DNA of 12,685 bases from Bacillota bacterium (GTDB taxonomy: Bacteria; Bacillota; Bacilli; Alicyclobacillales; SLC66), in assembly GCA_021821185.1 (NCBI GenBank), contig JAKACU010000054.1:1-12685 (forward strand), in the 5' to 3' direction. The position numbers and the translations under genes were made by a program. The notes under the pieces were generated by a model. It was not told where the DNA came from. It saw only the letters and a list, made by a program, of their open reading frames with translations, and did not search any database. Of this stretch, positions 7,115 through 12,685 are shown piece by piece (the first letter of the stretch is position 1; each line of letters opens with the position of its first letter).

Positions 7115-7549
7115 TTGACACAAGTACAAATCTATACGGATGGAGCCTGTAGCGGCAATCCAGGACCAGGCGGTTGGGCGGCTATTTTGGTTTCGGGAGA
7201 CCATGAAAAAGAACTCTCAGGCGGAGAATCGCATACGACAAACCAACGTATGGAACTTCAGGCTGCCGTCGAGGGACTCAAAGCGCTAAATCGATCATGC
7301 ACAGTGACTCTTTATAGCGATTCAGCCTATTTGGTGAATGCGATGACGAAAAAGTGGTACCTTACCTGGCAGAAAACAGGATGGATCAACAGCAAACGCG
7401 AGCCAGTAAAAAATAAAGATTTATGGGAACAGTTACTTCATCAAGTCGGGATACACGATGTTCAATTTGGTAAAGTCAAAGGACATAGCGGTCATCATTA
7501 CAATGAACGTTGCGATGCCTTGGCACGCGCTGCTGTGAAAAAAGTCTAA
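7115..7549 (+). CDS. rnhA: Ribonuclease HI
   Basis: Degrades the RNA strand of RNA-DNA hybrids such as R-loops and primer remnants. The 144-residue form carries the full catalytic set: Y-T-D-G (D9), R-M-E-L (E47), Y-S-D-S (D69), G-H-S-G (H124) and C-D-A-L-A (D134), nearly the spacing of the E. coli enzyme (D10, E48, D70, H124, D134). The basic handle region with K-K-W and Trp residues is also present. Two starts compete. TTG at 7115 has GAGGTGA (7103-7109) 5 bases upstream and yields M-T-Q-V-Q-I-Y-T-D-G. GTG at 7106 has GAGGGG (7091-7096) 9 bases upstream and adds three residues. The TTG is preferred because it fits family starts and the predicted transcript. queG follows after 15 bases. Confidence 0.95.
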   Translation: MTQVQIYTDGACSGNPGPGGWAAILVSGDHEKELSGGESHTTNQRMELQAAVEGLKALNRSCTVTLYSDSAYLVNAMTKKWYLTWQKTGWINSKREPVKNKDLWEQLLHQVGIHDVQFGKVKGHSGHHYNERCDALARAAVKKV

Positions 7550-7564
7550 AGTGAAAGGCTGCCT

Positions 7565-8722
7565 ATGACTAATTTTGAATTGTCACGAAACCAGTTAAAA
7601 ACGATCGCTAAAGAGGTTGGCATTCAGGTTATCGGAGCAACAGATGCAGAACCATTTGATGATTTGATGCCATTTTTACAACGCTATTACGAGGAAGGAC
7701 GCGCGTCAGGGTTTGAATACCCTGTTGCAGCTGAAAGAATCGATGCTAAAACTTTGTTGTCTGGTGCACAAAGTTTGATTAGCATCGCTGTGTCTTATAT
7801 TACGCAAGAGACGAGAACCGTAATGCGTCCCAAAGAGCCGCGGGGGATGGTGTCCGTCTATTCATGGGGTAACGATTACCATCGTATTTTACGTGATAAG
7901 CTGCAACATTTGGCTAAAAAGATCGAAGAAAAGGTAAAGAGACCGATTCAGTCTGTTTGCGCCATCGATACGAGCGCACTTGTTGATCGTGCTGTGGCGG
8001 CACGATCAGGCGTAGGCTTCATTGGGAAAAATTGTTCGTTAATCACTGATGAATATGGGTCATGGGTATTTTTGGGGACACTTGTGACCGATGTGCTTAT
8101 CGAAAAAATGCACGAAGACGTGACACGATGGGATGATTGTGCCGATTGCACGTTGTGTCTAACGGCTTGTCCGACTGGTGCACTCATTAAACCCTTTGAA
8201 ATTGATGCGACGCGATGTTTATCGTATGTGACACAAATGAAAGGCATCATTCCAGAGGAATTTCGAGCGCCGCTTGGCCGTCGCGTATGGGGTTGCGATA
8301 CATGTCAGACGGTTTGTCCTAAAAATAAAGGGAGTTTATTAGCGCAAGAGCCTGATTTTAGCCCGGATGCAGAGCTTTGTTTTCCTGACTTATATCACAT
8401 TTTGTCTTTATCCAATCGTGCATTCATGCGTCAGTTTGGCCACACATCCGCCGCATGGCGTGGAGCGAACGTGTGGCGGCGAAATGCACTGATTGCCCTA
8501 GGCAATATGAGAGACCGTCGAGCGATGCCGTTTGCCATCAGCCTTTTAGATGACGCAAGACCGGAAATTCGTGCAAGTGCTGCATGGGTCATTTTACAAA
8601 TTGACCCAGACAAGGGGCGAGAGGCAGTACGACAAGCTTATGAAAAGGAACCTGATGATGCCGTACGCCGAGATATGCAGTGGGCATGTGATGAATCTTC
8701 TGCACTTAGGTTTCGTGAGTAA
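7565..8722 (+). CDS. queG: Epoxyqueuosine reductase, cobalamin-dependent
   Basis: Catalyses the last step of queuosine synthesis, reducing epoxyqueuosine to queuosine at the wobble position of GUN-anticodon tRNAs. At 385 residues it is a normal family length. An N-terminal cobalamin-binding reductase domain contains D135 (D-T-S-A-L), matching the family's catalytic Asp, and G-V-G-F-I-G-K-N. Two ferredoxin-like [4Fe-4S] sites follow: C192-x2-C195-x2-C198-x3-C202-P, then C218 with C244-x2-C247-x3-C251-P. The C-terminus (about 310-365) is a HEAT-like helical repeat (R-N-A-L-I-A-L-G-N, then A-S-A-A-W-V-I-L), as in queG proteins that bind tRNA. The ATG at 7565 has AAAGG 6 bases upstream. It is cotranscribed with rnhA and overlaps the convergent coat-protein gene by 17 bases. 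Confidence 0.95.
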   Translation: MTNFELSRNQLKTIAKEVGIQVIGATDAEPFDDLMPFLQRYYEEGRASGFEYPVAAERIDAKTLLSGAQSLISIAVSYITQETRTVMRPKEPRGMVSVYSWGNDYHRILRDKLQHLAKKIEEKVKRPIQSVCAIDTSALVDRAVAARSGVGFIGKNCSLITDEYGSWVFLGTLVTDVLIEKMHEDVTRWDDCADCTLCLTACPTGALIKPFEIDATRCLSYVTQMKGIIPEEFRAPLGRRVWGCDTCQTVCPKNKGSLLAQEPDFSPDAELCFPDLYHILSLSNRAFMRQFGHTSAAWRGANVWRRNALIALGNMRDRRAMPFAISLLDDARPEIRASAAWVILQIDPDKGREAVRQAYEKEPDDAVRRDMQWACDESSALRFRE

Positions 8723-10139
8723 CCTTTTGCGCAAATTCATTGAGAAATTCATGACGACTTTCTTCTTCGAAGGTAGCCTGTCGGAAAGTTTTGAGCCATT
8801 GTTCGCGTGAGGCAAGAGAGACATCTTCCTGATCCAAGTACTGACGAAGAAGGCCCTCAATGCGAAATGGGAATGTCAACATGGCTTGCAAGATAAGATA
8901 ATCCCCTTGAGAGAGTGGACGCGTGCGATTGTAGGCGATTAAAGGAGCCAGCAAAGTGACGTTTGACCACGTGCCATTTGCTTGCATGATGCTGCGAAGC
9001 AAATGGGCCAAGTCGATTACTCGTGGGCTGTAGCGCATTTTCTCAAAGTCAACGAGTTGAATGTAGCCCAATGGATGGAGCAAAAAATTGTTGCTTGTGG
9101 CATTGAGATAACAAAGACCGGGCTTTTGCTTAAAGCGAGTCAGTGTGATCGCAACATCAGATGTTTGAAGCAGGGAAAGTGCGCGGTCCGCATCGGTTTC
9201 TAAGCGCGATGCATGTTCTGCGATGCTATGTTCAATTTCTTTTGCGATAGCAGTGCGCCTTATGCGATGCAACGAGTACAGTAAAGCTTTTTTCTTGGTT
9301 TCAAGGTCTGCTCTGACATCTAATGTGCCAGGGACTAGAGAGGTTTTGTTTGTGGGTATCTCCAAGGATCGTTCATATAGTCTAGCCAGTGTCTTAGCAC
9401 AGGATCCAGCCTGTCTGGTGGATGTGAGACGTACTGGTTCGCCGAAAAGCCATTCGGATGCATAATAGGTGGCTCCATTTTCAACAACATAAGGAATGCC
9501 TTGTTGTGTCCGGAGGATACGCGCACCAGAGGTGAACCCTTTTTCATGCAATTGGTCGAGTGCATCTGCCACAAATGAGACGTATGCACGATTGAGACGT
9601 GTTTTCTTTAAAGCGTAAAGATTACCAGATCTTGTTTCGATTTGCCAAGTGCCTTGTACGCGGCGAATTTGCGCTATGTCTTCCTTGTAAGCTGAATGAA
9701 TTGCAGCTTCTAAGGGTTGTGAAGTCTCTGACTTTGTTTCTCTTGGCGGTGCGTAAGCCGTATTTCGCATCATAGCGTTAGTAGCATGGTTTCCACTGGG
9801 ACGAATGATATTCGCTGTTTCGGGGTTTGCCTGAGAATCCTTCACTACTGAATGCAGCATTTTTTTAGGTGAATTTTTCTGGGTCTTACTGTGAAAATGC
9901 GCCTTTTTATATGGCATGCCTGATTTGATTGACTTTGAAGATTTTGGTCGTGGCAGCGAGGCAGGTTGATGATCTGGTGCAAAAAACTGCCTAGCCACTC
10001 TTCTAGCGCTGGTCATTGGATCCACTTGACTCTCCTGATTCTCTTGATTTTCTTGATTTTCCTGCCGCAAAATGGCTGGTGGTTTCGTTAGCTCGGACCA
10101 CAAGGTTTGCAGCCAAGGAGGAACATTGCCTGTATTCAC
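8706..10139 (-). CDS. CotS/YsxE-family spore coat protein with degenerate kinase fold
   Basis: A 477-residue protein with two parts. Residues 1 to about 150 are hydrophilic and low in complexity, rich in Gln, Asn, Ser, Lys and Pro, with an E-N-Q tandem repeat at 27-36. The rest matches the aminoglycoside-phosphotransferase-like fold of spore coat kinases: A-L-K-K (K178/K179) as the nucleotide-lysine region, a hinge around A-S-E-W-L-F-G-E, a catalytic loop, and V-D-F-E-K (D364) as the metal-binding Asp. The loop reads Y344-L-N346-x4-N351 where active members have H-x-D-x4-N, so both His and catalytic Asp are replaced. A structural or binding role in the coat is therefore likelier than phosphotransfer. 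The start is GTG at 10139, with GGGGGG (10152-10147) 7 bases upstream; TTG 10163 has no clear SD. It lies 36 bases after the IclR gene, probably in one operon. Confidence 0.8.
   Translation of the reverse strand: MNTGNVPPWLQTLWSELTKPPAILRQENQENQENQESQVDPMTSARRVARQFFAPDHQPASLPRPKSSKSIKSGMPYKKAHFHSKTQKNSPKKMLHSVVKDSQANPETANIIRPSGNHATNAMMRNTAYAPPRETKSETSQPLEAAIHSAYKEDIAQIRRVQGTWQIETRSGNLYALKKTRLNRAYVSFVADALDQLHEKGFTSGARILRTQQGIPYVVENGATYYASEWLFGEPVRLTSTRQAGSCAKTLARLYERSLEIPTNKTSLVPGTLDVRADLETKKKALLYSLHRIRRTAIAKEIEHSIAEHASRLETDADRALSLLQTSDVAITLTRFKQKPGLCYLNATSNNFLLHPLGYIQLVDFEKMRYSPRVIDLAHLLRSIMQANGTWSNVTLLAPLIAYNRTRPLSQGDYLILQAMLTFPFRIEGLLRQYLDQEDVSLASREQWLKTFRQATFEEESRHEFLNEFAQKVTHET
10026..10061 (+). 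repeat. Four-unit 9-bp tandem repeat inside the coat-protein gene
   Basis: Units TTGACTCTC, CTGATTCTC, TTGATTTTC and TTGATTTTC follow head to tail; the last two are identical and another CTG follows. On the coding (minus) strand each unit adds three residues of the E-N-Q/E-S-Q type. Nine bases keep the frame, so copy number could vary between strains without breaking the gene. Confidence 0.85.
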
Positions 10140-10175
10140 TATGACACCCCCCTGCCCGGGCAATTACCCTTTGCC

Positions 10176-10943
10176 TTATCGTATGACAGAGTGAGGCTGA
10201 TTGATCAAATTGGACATGGTATCAGCAAACGTCGCTGCTTCTTTAGCATAGCGAAGGACATTTTTTTCATCGTAACGATCGACAGGGCCAGAAACCGATA
10301 ATGCGGCGATCACTTGACCCGAGCGATCTGTGATCGGAACAGCCACTGCAGCCGCGCCAAGTTCCCTCTCTTGAATACTTACAGCATACTTTTGTTCAAG
10401 GACCACAGCCATTTGCCGAGATAGTTCGTCAAAGGCGAAATCTTGCGGGAAGGCATGCATGCCTTTAAGTTCCTCAAGTAAAGCAGGGCCACTATAGGCA
10501 AGAAAAATTTTTCCCGAAGCACCAATGTAGAGTGGAAAACGATGTCCGATATTGGCCACTCGGCGAACGGCCTGCGTTCCTTCGACGGCTTGGACGCGAA
10601 GTCTTTCTGCTCCGTCTCGAATGTAAAGACTAATCGTCTCTCCAAGTAGATTCCGCAGTTCGGTCATTAATGGCAATAAAATAACCGATAAATCTTCTGA
10701 ATGGTGAACATGGGAGGCCAATTGTAATATGCTCCAGCCTAGTTGATACATGTCGGAATGTGTATCACGCCGCATAAAACCGCGACTTTCTAACGATGAC
10801 AGTAGACGATGGACCGTACTTTTATGAAGGCAGACGCGTCTTGCAATCTCCGTTAAACCGAGTTTGTTTTCGTCAGATTCGGTAAAGCAAAGTAAGATAT
10901 CCAGTGATCGTTCAACGGCACGTACGGTATTGGTGCGTTCCAT
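10176..10943 (-). CDS. IclR-family transcriptional regulator
   Basis: At 255 residues it has the family's standard size. The N-terminal winged helix-turn-helix covers about residues 6-65, with L-T-E-I-A-R-R-V (30-37) and recognition helix H-K-S-T-V-H-R-L-L (40-48), then R-G-F and the wing. The C-terminal effector domain (about 80-245) has the typical G-x-x-F-P-L-Y-I-G-A-S-G-K-I-F-L-A segment, the R-E-L-G-A-A-A-V-A-V-P-I region and A-A-L-S-V-S-G-P. IclR proteins bind small carbon compounds and usually control nearby catabolic or transport genes. No such genes are adjacent here, so the target is unknown. The ATG at 10943 is preceded by a purine-rich but weak SD. The coat-protein gene follows on the same strand, and the amidase-domain gene is divergent across a 103-base gap. 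Confidence 0.94.
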   Translation of the reverse strand: MERTNTVRAVERSLDILLCFTESDENKLGLTEIARRVCLHKSTVHRLLSSLESRGFMRRDTHSDMYQLGWSILQLASHVHHSEDLSVILLPLMTELRNLLGETISLYIRDGAERLRVQAVEGTQAVRRVANIGHRFPLYIGASGKIFLAYSGPALLEELKGMHAFPQDFAFDELSRQMAVVLEQKYAVSIQERELGAAAVAVPITDRSGQVIAALSVSGPVDRYDEKNVLRYAKEAATFADTMSNLINQPHSVIR

Positions 10944-11046
10944 AACTCATCTCTCTTTGTGTTTCGCCTGATAAAACACGATATTGGCGATAGTGTACCA
11001 CAATGGGCTCTAGTCAGCATACATTGGTGCAGGAGGTGCGCCTACT

Positions 11047-11949
11047 ATGGAAGACACATCGAAGTTTGTAAAGCAATGGTTTTCGCAACGCAGCGCCCGG
11101 TGGCTGCCTGGACATGGCACGATGATGGATGAAGAAGCTTTACTCAGGCAAACGATGAACAGACGACGTGCTGCAATCGATCGCAAGGTGATTACGGACG
11201 TACAAATTACAGGCAGTCGGAACCTTGATGATGAGCAATCGATGATGGAGATTGACGTGATTGAGTATATCCGGTTTTTGTATGAAATCGGCGGTTCGAT
11301 AGAACATGAAGAACGTTTTATTCCTCATGTATTGACTTGGAAACGAGGGGAAGCTGAGCCGATTGATCATCAACAACTGAATGAAGCGGTACATGAAGGT
11401 ACTGAATTGATCAACTTCGATAATGATGCCGTATTCACGAACAGGGACTATCGATTCCTATATGACCGTGTCCTTGCTATCAAATATGCGGAACGATGGT
11501 GGAATGAACGCAATCGTGAATATATCAATATGGGCGTAGATTGCACAAATTACGTGTCGCAGGTATTGCATGCAGGAGGATTTCCCTTTACAGGGGGTAT
11601 GCCAAAACGTGCAGCAGGCTGGTGGTACCAGTTTGGTTCGAAGCCTGATTGGAGTTTTTCGTGGTCGGTCGCGCATGCCCTAGCTCTTTTGATGATAAAT
11701 CACCCGGAGACATTTCATGCACAAATTGTTGATCGACCGGAGAACTTGAACATTGGCGATATGATTTCCTATGATTGGAAGGGAACGGGACGATATACGC
11801 ATAGTACAATCGTAACGGGCATGGATGCCAATGGATACCCACTCGTGAATGCGCATACGGTTGACAGTCATAAACGATTTTTCTCATATGAAGACAGTTA
11901 CGCATTCACCCCATCAACACAGTACCTTTTTACCCATTTTGCGGACTAA
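11047..11949 (+). CDS. Amidase-domain protein (putative amidase, Amidase_6 type)
   Basis: The 300-residue protein has a C-terminal domain (about 138-298) with the hallmarks of the putative amidase family: Y-A-E-R-W-W-N-E-R-N (147-156), G-V-D-C-T-N-Y-V-S-Q with the likely nucleophile C166, G-W-W-Y (191-194), Y-T-H-S-T-I-V-T-G with H252, and N-A-H-T (268-271). This Cys-His layout suggests an NlpC/P60-like peptidase or amidase fold, with peptidoglycan peptides the usual guess. The N-terminal 130 residues are hydrophilic and helical, with R-R-R near 39-41. No signal peptide or lipobox is visible, which is odd for a wall enzyme. The ATG at 11047 has a perfect AGGAGGTG SD (11031-11037 region) about 9 bases upstream. 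It is divergent from the IclR gene and followed by trmL. Confidence 0.82.
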   Translation: MEDTSKFVKQWFSQRSARWLPGHGTMMDEEALLRQTMNRRRAAIDRKVITDVQITGSRNLDDEQSMMEIDVIEYIRFLYEIGGSIEHEERFIPHVLTWKRGEAEPIDHQQLNEAVHEGTELINFDNDAVFTNRDYRFLYDRVLAIKYAERWWNERNREYINMGVDCTNYVSQVLHAGGFPFTGGMPKRAAGWWYQFGSKPDWSFSWSVAHALALLMINHPETFHAQIVDRPENLNIGDMISYDWKGTGRYTHSTIVTGMDANGYPLVNAHTVDSHKRFFSYEDSYAFTPSTQYLFTHFAD

Positions 11950-11961
11950 AAGCGGCACTCA

Positions 11962-11990
11962 TTGCGGTTGTCTGCCGTGTCATGTATAGT
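11962..11990 (+). promoter_or_regulatory. Possible promoter of trmL
   Basis: TTGCGG (11962-11967), a 17-base spacer and TATAGT (11985-11990, 5 of 6) lie between the amidase stop and trmL. Transcription would start near 11997, right at the GGAGGA SD, so the leader would be unusually short. No terminator separates trmL from the amidase gene, so readthrough is an alternative. Confidence 0.4.
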
Positions 11991-12011
11991 AGGCACGGAG
12001 GATTGAGAGCT

Positions 12012-12476
12012 ATGCATATTGTCATGTTTGAACCGTTAATTCCGCCGAATACGGGCAATGTTGCAAGAACCTGCGCGGCAACGGGAACCGTGTTGCATCT
12101 GGTACAACCGTTAGGATTCCAGATCGATGACAGATCTTTAAAACGTGCTGGATTGGACTACTGGCATTTAGTGGATGTTCGTTTGCATGATACGCTGCAA
12201 GAAGTTATTGAAGAAGCAGAAGCAAACGGGGCCAATATTTACTTTTTCACCAAGTTGGGAAAGAAAACGTATAGCGATGTACGCTATGAAGCTTCCGATT
12301 ATCTTGTCTTTGGCAAGGAAACGACTGGATTGCCAGACTATATCCATGCTATGTACCCCGATAAAGGGTTGCGGCTTCCTATGGGCCCGCAAATGAGATC
12401 CCTTAACCTCTCTAATACGGTTGCTATTGCGTTGTATGAGGCGTTGCGGCAACTTAGCTTTCCTGGCTTGGGTTAA
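12012..12476 (+). CDS. trmL: tRNA (cytidine/uridine-34 2'-O)-methyltransferase
   Basis: SPOUT-fold enzyme that methylates the 2'-O of the wobble nucleotide in certain leucine tRNAs using S-adenosylmethionine. The 154 residues give the short, knot-only form typical of TrmL (CspR/YibK). Visible motifs are P-P-N-T-G-N-V-A-R-T (11-20), L-D-Y-W (48-51), F-G-K-E-T-T-G-L-P (100-108) and the knot segment R-S-L-N-L-S-N-T-V-A-I-A-L-Y-E (129-143). The ATG at 12012 is chosen because GGAGGA (11997-12002) lies 9 bases upstream. A longer frame from 11982 has no SD. Its 3' end overlaps the convergent TetR-type gene by 23 bases. Confidence 0.95.
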   Translation: MHIVMFEPLIPPNTGNVARTCAATGTVLHLVQPLGFQIDDRSLKRAGLDYWHLVDVRLHDTLQEVIEEAEANGANIYFFTKLGKKTYSDVRYEASDYLVFGKETTGLPDYIHAMYPDKGLRLPMGPQMRSLNLSNTVAIALYEALRQLSFPGLG

Positions 12477-12685
12477 GGGATGGGGTGAAACCACGCAGGA
12501 TCCACTGCTCCAGATCGGGTGCAAGAATCGAAAGATCCATGTTGGGATCAGTAAATAAATGGTGTAATGCTGCCATACTAATTGATCCAAAGATGGACCA
12601 TGCCCCGGTCTGGGGATCGCCCGGCAAAAAGTCTCCTGATTGTATCCCTGCTTGTACGATACCTTGAATGGCGTTCACATAGTGA
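12454..12685 (-). CDS. C-terminal part of a TetR-family regulator, cut by the window edge
   Basis: About 76 residues are visible, open to the right edge and ending at TAA (12456-12454). The pattern I-Q-x-G-I-Q-S-G-D-F-x-x-x-D-P-Q-T-G-A-W-S-I-F-G-S and a final L-E-Q-W-I-L-R-G-F is typical of the ligand-binding C-terminal domain of TetR regulators (dimer helices 8-9). The DNA-binding N-terminus lies outside the window, so the family call rests on this domain alone and the ligand cannot be guessed. It overlaps the end of trmL, which runs the other way. Confidence 0.7.
   Translation of the reverse strand, partial: HYVNAIQGIVQAGIQSGDFLPGDPQTGAWSIFGSISMAALHHLFTDPNMDLSILAPDLEQWILRGFTPSLNPSQES

Noticed and set aside
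10153..10162. TGCCCGGGCA palindrome between the IclR and coat genes, considered as a terminator or operator
   Set aside because: It has no loop or U-run and is short; it partly reflects the G-rich SD region next to it.
11018..11025. CATACATT before the amidase gene, resembling a sporulation sigma-E -10 box, with CACA 15 bases upstream as a possible sigma-K-like -35
   Set aside because: The predicted transcript would begin inside the SD at about 11031, leaving no usable leader, and the -35 match is poor.

Overview
The window looks like chromosomal DNA of an endospore-forming member of the Bacillota (class Bacilli). The reasons are two spore germination receptor subunits, a CotS/YsxE-type spore coat kinase homologue, strong Shine-Dalgarno (SD) sites, frequent TTG/GTG starts and a moderate G+C content judged by eye. 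The mix of gene types would suit an Alicyclobacillaceae-like genome, but that placement is a guess. No tRNA, rRNA, CRISPR array, insertion sequence or phage gene was seen. Genes fill nearly everything and no gap exceeds about 150 bases.

Left part (1-6283): the probable first codons of a leftward gene lie at the edge, followed by a leftward Dabb-family gene with a good promoter. A rightward cluster then reads: degenerate receiver-like protein, 5'-nucleotidase-type metallophosphoesterase, endonuclease III (nth), GerA-family receptor subunit, GerB-family permease, and a 60-residue protein with two membrane segments. The genes overlap or lie at most 41 bases apart, so they may form one transcription unit. 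The A, B and small two-helix proteins form the most notable module. It resembles a germinant receptor with a 'D-type' subunit, and no GerC lipoprotein gene is adjacent. A perfect 9-bp hairpin sits on the gerB stop codon, directly before the SD of the small gene.

Middle part (6256-8722): a secreted NodB-type polysaccharide deacetylase runs leftward. Divergent from it, rnhA (RNase HI) and queG (epoxyqueuosine reductase) run rightward as a pair.

Right part (8706-12685): an IclR-family regulator and a CotS-like coat protein form a leftward pair. The coat protein has a degenerate kinase catalytic loop and a long low-complexity N-terminus carrying a 9-bp tandem repeat. Divergent from them are a cytoplasmic-looking amidase-domain protein and trmL (wobble-base 2'-O-methyltransferase). 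The window ends inside a leftward TetR-type regulator.

Two architectural themes recur. All three convergent gene pairs overlap tail to tail by 17-28 bases, leaving no room for ordinary terminators. Three genes (small germination protein, deacetylase, CotS-like protein) pair a pure run of 6-7 G as SD with a TTG or GTG start.
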